From JARYLZ01 sp964388275 (GTDB lineage: Bacteria > Bacteroidota > Ignavibacteria > SZUA-365), in assembly GCA_964388275.1 (NCBI GenBank), contig CAYLZD010000044.1, positions 1-23,816 on the forward strand: DNA of 23,816 nucleotides. Direction: 5' to 3'. This document shows positions 15,983 through 23,016 of this stretch, piece after piece. Position 1 is the stretch's first letter. The number at the start of each line of letters is the position of its first letter. The notes under the pieces are model-generated. The model had not been told where the DNA came from. It was given only the letters and a program-made list of their open reading frames with translations, and did not search any database. Made by a program: the position numbers and the translations under genes.

Positions 15983-16600
15983 ATGGAGAGGACGGAGGAA
16001 AATCAGGAAAACCGGGTGGATGAAGTCGAGCATCTTCGGAAACGCTTGGAATCTTCACAACAGGCGATGCTGAATCTCGAGCTTCTCCTAGAAAATGCGA
16101 CCCGTGAACTCGAGAAAGTGAAGCGGGAGCTCAACGAGAACATCGCCGAACAGATCATACTGCGAAACGAATGCCAGGTGAACGCCGAACGCTACCACGC
16201 GCTGATACAGCATATCCCCGGAGTCGTATACCGCTGCGCCAACGACTCCACCTGGACGATGGAGTTCATCAGCGAACAGATCGAGACGCTGTCCGGCTAC
16301 CCGGCCGATGAATTCAGGAGGAACAAGGTGCGGTCCTTCGCCAGCATAATACACGCCGACGACGTTTTCATCGTCGCCGAAGCGGTGCAGCGCGGCCTGC
16401 GTTCCCGGAAACCGTACATCATCGAGTACCGCATCAAGCACGCCAGCGGCGCAATACGCTGGGTGTACGAAAAGGGACAGGCCGTCTTCGACACCGGCGG
16501 CGAGTTTCTGTATCTGGACGGCGTAATATTCGACATCACCGACCGGGTGCCCGGCGGCGGACAAAGCTACTGGCGGCTGGATTCCGGCAACGAGGACTGA
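15983..16600 (+). CDS. Coiled-coil and PAS domain protein without an output domain
   Basis: A 205-residue soluble protein. Residues ~1-62 form a charged heptad-like coiled coil (VEHLRKRLESSQQ, LLLENATRELEKVKRELNE). Residues ~65-190 are a PAS fold of the PAS_3 type: RYHALIQHIPGVVYRC, EFISEQIETLSGYPADEF, IIHADDV, IEYRIKHASGAIRWVYEKGQAV and the closing GVIFDITDR. PAS domains sense small ligands or redox state and dimerise. No histidine kinase, GGDEF or other effector follows; the frame ends shortly after with GNED. It could be a sensor partner acting in trans, or the remnant of a longer kinase. The start has GAGGGA six bases upstream. A terminator-like hairpin follows, so it is probably a single-gene unit. 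Confidence 0.88.
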   Translation: MERTEENQENRVDEVEHLRKRLESSQQAMLNLELLLENATRELEKVKRELNENIAEQIILRNECQVNAERYHALIQHIPGVVYRCANDSTWTMEFISEQIETLSGYPADEFRRNKVRSFASIIHADDVFIVAEAVQRGLRSRKPYIIEYRIKHASGAIRWVYEKGQAVFDTGGEFLYLDGVIFDITDRVPGGGQSYWRLDSGNED

Positions 16601-16609
16601 CGAGCGGCG

Positions 16610-16630
16610 GCCTTCCGCCGGCGGAAAGGC
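16610..16630. repeat. GC-rich perfect-centre hairpin after the PAS gene
   Basis: GCCTTCCGCC pairs with GGCGGAAAGGC with one bulged A and almost no loop. It has no T-run and may be a transcript-end stabiliser ahead of the second hairpin. Confidence 0.4.
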
Positions 16631-16651
16631 ATCCCCCGGCGCGGAATCGTG

Positions 16652-16680
16652 AATGCGGGTGTGAAACCCGCATTTGCGTT
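16652..16680 (+). terminator. Terminator-like hairpin between the PAS and CBS genes
   Basis: AATGCGGGT (16652-16660), loop GTGAA, then ACCCGCATT (16666-16674) form a perfect nine-base stem, followed by TGCGTTT. The T-run is broken, so termination strength is uncertain. Confidence 0.5.
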
Positions 16681-16702
16681 TGGCGCTGCCGTGTGCTAAC
16701 AT
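16674..16702 (+). promoter_or_regulatory. Weak sigma70-like promoter upstream of the CBS gene
   Basis: TTGCGT (16674-16679) and TAACAT (16697-16702) are 17 bases apart, about 72 bases before the CBS ATG. Only 3 and 4 of 6 bases match the consensus. The position just after the terminator makes sense for a new transcription unit. Confidence 0.25.
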
Positions 16703-16774
16703 CACGCTCGTACCGAAGCACCCTGACCGCTCCGGCGGATTGTTCCATACATGCAACCATAAGAGGAGCGCCAT

Positions 16775-17212
16775 ATGCTGCTGTTCAACATACTACGGGA
16801 AAAGGGCGGAACCGTTTACAGCATCTCTCCCGGAGGCACGGTCAAGGATGCCGTGGATCTGCTGGTAGCCCACAACATCGGGGCGTTGCTTGTGGTCGAG
16901 AACAACGCGCCGGTCGGGATAATTACCGAACGGGATGTTCTGCGGCTTTGCAGCCGCGATTCCGCGGGACTCGACACGGAGAACGTCGCTTCGGTCATGA
17001 CCAGGGATCTCATAGTCGGAACGCCCGACGACGAGGTCGAGAGCACCATGGCCGTTATGACGGAGGCCCACATCCGGCATCTTCCCGTGATGGACGGGTC
17101 CCGCATCGCCGGAATGATCTCGATCGGCGACCTGGTCAAGTCGCAGCTCCATGAACGCACCGCGACCATAAAGTATCTTCGCGATTACATAACCGGCAAC
17201 AGGAGTTTGTGA
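16775..17212 (+). CDS. CBS domain pair protein
   Basis: A 145-residue protein made almost only of two CBS motifs: residues ~8-62 (VYSISPGGTVKDAVDLLVAHNIGALLVVENNAPVGIITERDVLR) and ~74-130 (MTRDLIVGTPDDEVESTMAVMTEAHIRHLPVMDGSRIAGMISIGDLVK). Such a pair folds into a Bateman module that binds adenosine nucleotides or related ligands and senses energy state. With no catalytic domain attached, it probably regulates another protein. The ATG is preceded by a strong AAGAGGAG. Its stop overlaps the next start (TGATG), so the two genes are coupled. Confidence 0.93.
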   Translation: MLLFNILREKGGTVYSISPGGTVKDAVDLLVAHNIGALLVVENNAPVGIITERDVLRLCSRDSAGLDTENVASVMTRDLIVGTPDDEVESTMAVMTEAHIRHLPVMDGSRIAGMISIGDLVKSQLHERTATIKYLRDYITGNRSL

Positions 17213-17439
17213 TGAAAATTTCGCCCTGCCCTAACTGCGGACGCACCAATCTGTTCAGAAGCAAAGAGATCAGCTCGGGAGGCGGTTACGCCCCGGATTA
17301 TCTGCCCGGTCTCGGCGCCTGGTACAGGACGGAGAAGTTCGTGATCGTGTTGTGCAAGGACTGCGGACTGACGCGCTTTTTCGCTCGTCCGCAGGCGCTG
17401 GAAAAGCTTCCGGATTCCAGCAAGTGGGAGCGAGTGTGA
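17212..17439 (+). CDS. Small zinc-ribbon-like protein
   Basis: A 75-residue cytoplasmic protein with two CxxC pairs, C6/C9 (CPNCGRTN) and C48/C51 (CKDCGLTRFF), spaced as in a zinc ribbon; between them is a GGGYAPDYLPGLGAWY loop rich in aromatic residues and glycine. The C-terminus continues LEKLPDSSKWERV. I do not recognise a named family. The ATG at 17212 shares one base with the CBS stop and has AGGAG upstream; a GTG one codon earlier is also in frame. Zinc ribbons bind nucleic acid or protein partners or act as small metal sites; which applies is unknown. It sits between the CBS and flavoprotein genes in a tight three-gene unit. Confidence 0.82.
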   Translation: MKISPCPNCGRTNLFRSKEISSGGGYAPDYLPGLGAWYRTEKFVIVLCKDCGLTRFFARPQALEKLPDSSKWERV

Positions 17440-17473
17440 ACGCCTCCTGATCGTAAAGGAGAAGCCGAATTCC

Positions 17474-18040
17474 ATGAACACGGAAGAAGACGCCTACCCC
17501 GGCTCGATATTTTCGCTGACGGATCACGAGATATACATCGTCACGGCCCGCGCCGACGGCCGTGAAAACGGGCAGATCGCGACGTGGGTCATGCCGGCCA
17601 CTCTGGTGCCCGACACGCCGCGGGCGGCGGTGATTCTCTCGCCGCTCAATTACACGCATGAACTGATACTCAAAAGCGGACGTTTCGCTCTTAATATGCT
17701 GTCGGATCAACAGGCCGGGCTAGTCCCGCTTTTCGGCCTGCTGTCGGGCCGGGACGTCGACAAGTTCGACGGCCTCGCTCTCGAGCGCAGCCCGTCGGGC
17801 CTGCCGCTTCCGGCCGGAACCTGCGGCTGGGCCGAATGCGTCGTCGCCGCTTCCATCGACGCGGGAGACCGCCGCTTGTACCTGGCCGACATAACCGGGC
17901 AACGCGTTTATAAAGGACGTATTCCTCTGAAGAAATCCGACGCCTTCGCGGCGCAGGACGACGAGATCCGCGACATGCTGATCCGGAAACACGGCCGCGA
18001 CGGACTGCGCGACAAAGCGCTGATGAAAAACTTCCGCTGA
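17474..18040 (+). CDS. Flavin reductase-like FMN-binding split-barrel protein
   Basis: A 188-residue soluble protein with the flavin reductase-like domain: EIYIVTARADGRENGQIATWVMPATLVPDTPRAAVILS at the start (beta barrel and FMN contact region), NYTHELILKSGRFALNML, a FGLLSGRDVDKFDGL segment typical of the family, and AGTCGWAECVV with a final RLYLADITG strand. These proteins bind FMN and transfer electrons, either reducing free flavin with NAD(P)H or acting as electron carriers to oxygen or metal centres. The partner here is unknown. The start follows a good AAAGGAG. It is the last gene of the CBS/zinc-ribbon unit and converges with the multihaem cytochrome gene 130 bases away. Confidence 0.9.
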   Translation: MNTEEDAYPGSIFSLTDHEIYIVTARADGRENGQIATWVMPATLVPDTPRAAVILSPLNYTHELILKSGRFALNMLSDQQAGLVPLFGLLSGRDVDKFDGLALERSPSGLPLPAGTCGWAECVVAASIDAGDRRLYLADITGQRVYKGRIPLKKSDAFAAQDDEIRDMLIRKHGRDGLRDKALMKNFR

Positions 18041-18169
18041 TAATTCAAATCCCGGTTCCGGCGGCGCGGAATCGCGGGAGAATCCTCAGACCCGAGCGTC
18101 GAGCCGCCGCCCGGATTCATGAATGCGCGGCCGGGCCGCGGGCCGTTCCGGCGGACGCGGCGCCCGGCT

Positions 18170-19660
18170 TCACTCGCCCGTGTGACAGGCGGAGCATTTC
18201 ATTTCCCTTTCCGCTCCGCCGATGTCGGAAGGATGAATGAAATCCAGCCCCTTCAGATCGGACATGACGGCGCCCCGCGGACCCTGAGCCACGACGAGAT
18301 GGCAGATGTTGCAGTCGGACGCCAGAATTTCGCCGTCCGCCGTGACATGCCTGCCGTCATGACACCGGAAACAGCCCTCGTTGTACATGTGGCCGATATT
18401 GTTCGGATACGCGCGCCAATCCACCTTCATTTCCGGAAAAAAATTGCGCGCGTATATGCGCCTGATCTCGTCGATAGCCCGCTCGACGGACCCGGCTTTT
18501 TCCCGCAGCACTGCCGGCGCGTTGAGAGCGTACTGATCGCGCACGAAATGTCCCGCCGCCGAAAGCGCCTCCTCCATGCCGGCGTATTTGCCGGTCAGCG
18601 CGCGGGAGGCGATTCCGCGTATGTTCGGGAGCGATGGATCCAGCCGACCCGCGGCCATCGCGTCGTTGACCGTGCGGAAAGGCGGGTAATAGATGTGGGA
18701 GGGCCGGTTATGACAGTCGATGCAATCCACCTTGCGCAGTTCATGCCCGGCGAGCGCCGCTTCGTCCGCGGGCGCATCGAGCGATTTGAAGGTCTTCACC
18801 GTCCCATCGCCGCGCACGGTTCGAACCCAGGGAATCACCTGCCGCTTCTCGTCGACCGCTATGTATTCGACCGTGTTTTCCGTGTTCATGTGCCAGTGAA
18901 TCCCGTTTACGGGACCCAATTCACTCTTGCCGCCGCCTATTTTGAGTTTAAGAACGATGCTCCACGGTTGCGAAACGCCCGTGTCGATGGGATAATACGT
19001 TTTGGCCATCTCGAGATCGGCGCTGAACTTCTCCGGCCAATGGCAGCGTTCGCAGGTTTCGCGCGCGGGGCGCAGGTTGTGTATGGGAGTCTCTATCGGC
19101 CGGCTGAATTTGTTGAATATCACGGAATACACCTGATACACTCCGGACAGCTTCGCCTTTACGAACCAGTCCGCTCCGTCTCCTATATGGCAGCCCGCGC
19201 AGGGCACCCTGGCATGAGGCGAATGCTGATACGCGGTGTATTCGGGATGCATCACCTCGTGACACACCGTTCCGCAGAATTCCACGGACTCGGAATAATG
19301 ATAGGCCTGGTATGTGCCCGCCGCGGATATTATGACGAGAAACACGGTGCCGACCGTGAATATCATCATCGCGGTCCGGTGCGACGGCTTGTTGAGATCG
19401 ACGACGGCATATCTGCGCTCGGCGCCGCCGCTCCGCCGGCGCCGCCGCCGCTCGAGAAACGCTCCCAGGGGAATGAGCAAGAGGCCCGCAATCATTACGC
19501 CGGGCAGAATCAAGTATGTGAATATGCCCAGATATGGAGAATTGACGGCGCCGAACATCTCCATCAGGAAAAATACGAGTATGGCCCCCAGCGTCACCAG
19601 CGCTGTTCCGGCGCCGGCCAGACTGACGGGATTCTGAAATGATCCGGGAATACGCGACAT
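18170..19660 (-). CDS. NapC/NirT-like membrane multihaem cytochrome c (seven haem-binding motifs)
   Basis: A 496-residue protein from the ATG at 19660, chosen because AAGGAG lies seven bases upstream; a longer frame reaches 19702. Three hydrophobic segments lie at ~14-37, ~43-69 and ~97-117 around a basic RRRRRR loop. The rest is periplasmic. Haem sites are C129-x3-C133-H134 and six CxxCH motifs (C154, C203, C313, C430, C450, C489). The block around the first two (FCGTVCHEVMHPEYTAYQHS, then CAGCHIGDGADW) is typical of NapC/NirT-type quinol dehydrogenases, which take electrons from membrane quinol to periplasmic acceptors. The acceptor cannot be told here. Neighbours do not include a reductase. 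The C-terminal ~200 residues carry three more haems than the classical four-haem NapC. Confidence 0.93.
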   Translation of the reverse strand: MSRIPGSFQNPVSLAGAGTALVTLGAILVFFLMEMFGAVNSPYLGIFTYLILPGVMIAGLLLIPLGAFLERRRRRRSGGAERRYAVVDLNKPSHRTAMMIFTVGTVFLVIISAAGTYQAYHYSESVEFCGTVCHEVMHPEYTAYQHSPHARVPCAGCHIGDGADWFVKAKLSGVYQVYSVIFNKFSRPIETPIHNLRPARETCERCHWPEKFSADLEMAKTYYPIDTGVSQPWSIVLKLKIGGGKSELGPVNGIHWHMNTENTVEYIAVDEKRQVIPWVRTVRGDGTVKTFKSLDAPADEAALAGHELRKVDCIDCHNRPSHIYYPPFRTVNDAMAAGRLDPSLPNIRGIASRALTGKYAGMEEALSAAGHFVRDQYALNAPAVLREKAGSVERAIDEIRRIYARNFFPEMKVDWRAYPNNIGHMYNEGCFRCHDGRHVTADGEILASDCNICHLVVAQGPRGAVMSDLKGLDFIHPSDIGGAEREMKCSACHTGE

Positions 19661-19667
19661 GAATCTG

Positions 19668-19673
19668 CTCCTT
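19668..19673 (-). promoter_or_regulatory. Shine-Dalgarno fixing the cytochrome start
   Basis: AAGGAG on the minus strand, seven bases before the ATG at 19660. The longer frame to 19702 has no such site. Confidence 0.6.
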
Positions 19674-19770
19674 GTTTGGATTCGGCAAGGGCGCGGCGTC
19701 AAATGCTACACGCGGCATCCGTGATATTACCATTCCGCGAAGACAGAGGCAAGCGTCCGGCGCCCGGGAA

Positions 19771-19815
19771 GCATTTTTCACGCCGCGAAAAACGCGTATT
19801 TTTCCTTTTTACGCC
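19771..19815 (+). promoter_or_regulatory. Inverted repeat followed by a T-rich run before the sugar transferase gene
   Basis: GCATTTTTC (19771-19779) and GAAAAACGC (19787-19795) pair in 8 of 9 positions around a seven-base loop, and GTATTTTTCCTTTTT follows. Its place ~26 bases upstream of the ATG at 19841 suggests an attenuator-like leader or an operator between two divergent genes. Confidence 0.35.
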
Positions 19816-19840
19816 ACATGCAAAAGATAAGAACCGGAAT

Positions 19841-21250
19841 ATGCCGCGACGCAACAGCACACGAGGACTGATAACGTTGCTCGCCGCCGACGGCCTGGCA
19901 ATCTCGCTTGCCTGGGCGCTTTACTACTATCTCCGGGTGCGTTCCGGAATATTCGCGTTGTCTTCCGTGCCGGATTTTCTGATCCCCATGTTCATCATCG
20001 GTTTGTACTGGATAGCGCTGTTCTGGCTGTTCGGCCTCTACAGGCCGTGGTGGGCCGAATCGCGGCTGGACGAATTGATCGTGATCGCCAAGGCGTGCAC
20101 TGTGGGAGTTCTGATACTTTTCTTCCTCATCTTCATCGACGACGCGCTCACGAGGGAGTCGGCGACCTCGCGTTTGATGATAATCCTGTACTGGGCCCTG
20201 CTGCTCTTCCTGGTCGGAGCGGGACGCATGCTTCTGCGGAGCCTGCGAAGGCGCATGCTCATGTCGGGGATCGGACAGAGAAAAACAATAATCATCGGCG
20301 GCGGTGAAAAGGCCGTGGAGCTCATGCGGACAATCAGGGAATTCCCGGCCTTGGGATACCGCGTGATCGGCAGCATCGGCACGGAAACGGACTCCGGCGC
20401 CGACGGCGACCACGGAATACCGGTGCTGGGCGGATTGAACGACCTCGAAAACGTGCTGCGCGATGAAGGCGTGGAGGAGATTCTCATCGCTCTGGCATCC
20501 ACCGAGCACGAGCTGCTTCTGGACGTCATCGGACGCTGCGGAGCGCACAACGTGGGAATCAAGATCCGGCCCGACCTTTACGATATCGTGTCGGGGCAGG
20601 CGCGCACGAATCAACTTTACGGGATCCCGCTTATAGAGGTGTCGCCGCAACTCCTGGCGCCCTGGGAACAGTTCCTGAAACGCGCGATCGACGTGACGGT
20701 CTCCATCCTCGTCCTCCTGATCGGCTCACCGCTGTTTCTCGCCGTGGCCGCGGCGCAGAAATTCAGCAGCAAGGGTCCGGTTTTCTACAGGCAGCAGCGA
20801 GTCGGAAAGGATATGAAAATCTTCAATATCCTGAAGTTCCGCACGATGTACGTCGACGCCGAGAAAAAGGGCGGACCGCAATGGGCCCGGAAGGACGATC
20901 CCCGCGTCACGCCGCTCGGACGCTTCCTGCGCAAGACCCATATCGACGAACTGCCCCAGGTGGTCAACGTCCTGCAGGGAGACATGAGCCTCGTGGGGCC
21001 CCGCCCGGAACGGCCTTTCTTCGTCGAACGGTTCATCAGGGAGATTCCGCTTTACCGGCGCCGCCTGAACGTCCGGCCCGGCGTCACCGGCTGGGCGCAG
21101 GTCAAGCACACTTACGACCAGAGCATCGAGGACGTCCGCGCCAAGCTGAGTTACGACCTGTTTTACATCGAGAACATGTCGATTAGAATGGATCTGAAAA
21201 TCCTTATCTCCACCTTCTACAATGTCTTCACCGGAAAGGGGCACACATGA
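19841..21250 (+). CDS. Undecaprenyl-phosphate sugar-1-phosphate transferase (polyprenyl glycosylphosphotransferase)
   Basis: A 469-residue inner-membrane enzyme that starts a surface polysaccharide by moving a sugar-1-phosphate onto undecaprenyl phosphate. Four hydrophobic segments lie in residues 8-130, then a Rossmann-like domain (TIIIGGGEKAVELMRTI, about 149-270), then the catalytic bacterial sugar transferase domain after residue 280 with one re-entrant hydrophobic segment. Catalytic-domain motifs seen are KFRTM (332-336), HIDELPQ (367-373, Asp-Glu pair), VGPRPE (385-390) and PGVTGWAQV (413-421). This is the WbaP/WcaJ-like PNPT family; the sugar cannot be told. The frame extends upstream to 19676, but the ATG at 19841 starts just before the first membrane helix. 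Its stop overlaps the Wzi-like gene (ATGA). Confidence 0.93.
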   Translation: MPRRNSTRGLITLLAADGLAISLAWALYYYLRVRSGIFALSSVPDFLIPMFIIGLYWIALFWLFGLYRPWWAESRLDELIVIAKACTVGVLILFFLIFIDDALTRESATSRLMIILYWALLLFLVGAGRMLLRSLRRRMLMSGIGQRKTIIIGGGEKAVELMRTIREFPALGYRVIGSIGTETDSGADGDHGIPVLGGLNDLENVLRDEGVEEILIALASTEHELLLDVIGRCGAHNVGIKIRPDLYDIVSGQARTNQLYGIPLIEVSPQLLAPWEQFLKRAIDVTVSILVLLIGSPLFLAVAAAQKFSSKGPVFYRQQRVGKDMKIFNILKFRTMYVDAEKKGGPQWARKDDPRVTPLGRFLRKTHIDELPQVVNVLQGDMSLVGPRPERPFFVERFIREIPLYRRRLNVRPGVTGWAQVKHTYDQSIEDVRAKLSYDLFYIENMSIRMDLKILISTFYNVFTGKGHT

Positions 21251-22890
21251 GATTCCACGCTTTCGCGGTGACGGCCGTGACCATGATCTGCCTCGCCTCG
21301 GCGAACGCGCAGGTGGAGCATGTCCCCGCCGCGCATCCCGTGTACGAATTTCTCGACAGGATGCACACGCGCGGCACAATCCGCGGATTCTCGCGGGCGG
21401 TGCTGCCCATGAACCGGGCCGCGGTCGCCGGCTTGCTGCGTTCGGCGGCGGAAAAGAAGAACGGACTGTCACCCGCGGAACAAAAAATACTCGCTCGCTT
21501 TTCCGACGAGTTCATCGCCGAGGACGATGGGCGGCAGAATCCTTCCGTCCTGTTTCGGGACGGCTTCGAGGGCGCTTTCGCCGACCGCGAGAAATTCCTC
21601 TACACATGGGCGAACGGGGACCGCTCGACCACGTTTTTCATGGAAGCCATCGGTACCGCCGAATACAGGACCATGCTGTCCGATGGAGATCCGGTCTCCG
21701 TGTTCATAGGTCAGGCGGGAGGGCGCTTCCGTGGAACGCTCGGCGGCGCGGTCGGCTACGGTTTGCAGGCCACGAACGGCACGCTCTCGGGAGACACGGC
21801 CTTCGCGCGCAGCGACCGCGTCCTCGGGCAGACCTCGAATTTCGGGGATTGGGGGAACACGTTTTTCGACTTCAGCGAAGCTCACATCGCGGCCGCGTGG
21901 TCCTGGGGTTCGCTTTCCCTGGGCAGGGAGCGCCTGCTCGCGGGAAACGGCATCGGCGGCAGGACGGCCGTCGGTTGGAACGCGCCGGTATTCGACGCCG
22001 TGCGCTTCGACGCTCACGCGGGCGATTTCCGCTTCACGTATTTTCACGGCTTCCTGCTCGCCGAGCTCGAGCGCATCGACGGCAAGCGCCCGTACTATGC
22101 GGACAAATATGTCGTCTATCACAGAGCGGAAGCGGATCTCTTCGATCTGCTCCGCTTCGGCGTTTTCGAATCCGTCATATATTCGGAGCGCCAGGTGGAT
22201 CCGGCGTATCTGAATCCGATAAACTTCTACAAATCGGTGGAGCATGCCGAGGGCGACCGCGACAATCCCATGCTCGGTTTCGATATTCAGACCGTCGGCA
22301 TGGGCGGCACGGAAGCCTACGGTTCTTGGACGATAGACGACGTGGATTTCTCGAAAATGGGCAGCGGCTGGTGGGGCAACAAGTTCATCTGGCAGGCCGG
22401 CGTCGTGAACGACCGTCTCATACCGGACATGCGGATAGGCGTCGAGTACACGCGCATCGAACCGTACGTTTATTCGCACGTCTTGCGCAACAACGATTAT
22501 ACGCACAAGAACGCGGCTCTCGGCCTCGAATTGCCGCCGAACAGCGACGAACTGCTGCTACATGCGTCCTGGTGGCCCGGACCGGCCCTGTCCCTGTCGG
22601 CTTCGCTGAGTCTGACGCGGCACGGCCGGAACGAGTACAATGATGACGGCGAACTGCTCGTCAACCACGGCGGGGAAATTTCCGAGCGCTTCGTCTTCGG
22701 AGAGAGCAATGAAAAGGCGCCTTTCCTGGACGGGATCCGCGAAAACAGACAACTTGCGACGGCTTCGCTGCGCTGGGAACCGGTGCGCAACGCGTTTCTG
22801 GATTTGACTTACCGCTTCAGGCGCATCGAGCTCGGCGGAAACGCCGGTATGGATCATTTCCTTTCATTTCTCCTGGAGATATCGTATTGA
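21247..22890 (+). CDS. Wzi-like capsule assembly outer-membrane protein
   Basis: A 547-residue exported protein with a signal peptide (MRFHAFAVTAVTMICLASANA, then Q). The mature start, HPVYEFLDRMHTRGTIRGFSR, is typical of capsule assembly Wzi family proteins in FCB bacteria, and many amphipathic strands follow with a final LSFLLEISY strand ending in an aromatic residue, as in beta barrels. A Wzi-type pattern is visible in the middle: AAWSWGSLSLGRERLLAGNG, then NAPVFDAVRFDAH and FRFTYFHGFLL. Wzi anchors or binds capsular polysaccharide at the outer membrane. Overlap with the sugar transferase and AAAGGGG upstream of the start support joint expression. The family assignment is by pattern only; a generic barrel is the alternative. 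Confidence 0.82.
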   Translation: MRFHAFAVTAVTMICLASANAQVEHVPAAHPVYEFLDRMHTRGTIRGFSRAVLPMNRAAVAGLLRSAAEKKNGLSPAEQKILARFSDEFIAEDDGRQNPSVLFRDGFEGAFADREKFLYTWANGDRSTTFFMEAIGTAEYRTMLSDGDPVSVFIGQAGGRFRGTLGGAVGYGLQATNGTLSGDTAFARSDRVLGQTSNFGDWGNTFFDFSEAHIAAAWSWGSLSLGRERLLAGNGIGGRTAVGWNAPVFDAVRFDAHAGDFRFTYFHGFLLAELERIDGKRPYYADKYVVYHRAEADLFDLLRFGVFESVIYSERQVDPAYLNPINFYKSVEHAEGDRDNPMLGFDIQTVGMGGTEAYGSWTIDDVDFSKMGSGWWGNKFIWQAGVVNDRLIPDMRIGVEYTRIEPYVYSHVLRNNDYTHKNAALGLELPPNSDELLLHASWWPGPALSLSASLSLTRHGRNEYNDDGELLVNHGGEISERFVFGESNEKAPFLDGIRENRQLATASLRWEPVRNAFLDLTYRFRRIELGGNAGMDHFLSFLLEISY

Positions 22891-23016
22891 TCGCCGCCGC
22901 GGAAGGGGCGGGTCCGTGACGGACGGCATCGAAATATCCGGCCCCGGGACTTTCATTTTGCTTTTTCGTATTGCATATTCAGTACTTTCACTCAACACTC
23001 CCTGACTCATCACACA

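Noticed and set aside
18126..18140. Terminator between the convergent flavoprotein and cytochrome genes
   Set aside because: CGCGG...CCGCG is only a short GC stem without a T-run on either strand.
18119..19642. 507-codon open frame on the plus strand across the cytochrome gene
   Set aside because: It is antisense to the cytochrome gene with its seven haem motifs; the translated residues show no fold-like pattern.
21222..22643. 473-codon open frame on the plus strand, offset by one frame inside the Wzi-like gene
   Set aside because: It is out of frame with a signal-peptide-bearing barrel gene and is highly basic (Arg-rich), as GC-rich frame shadows are.
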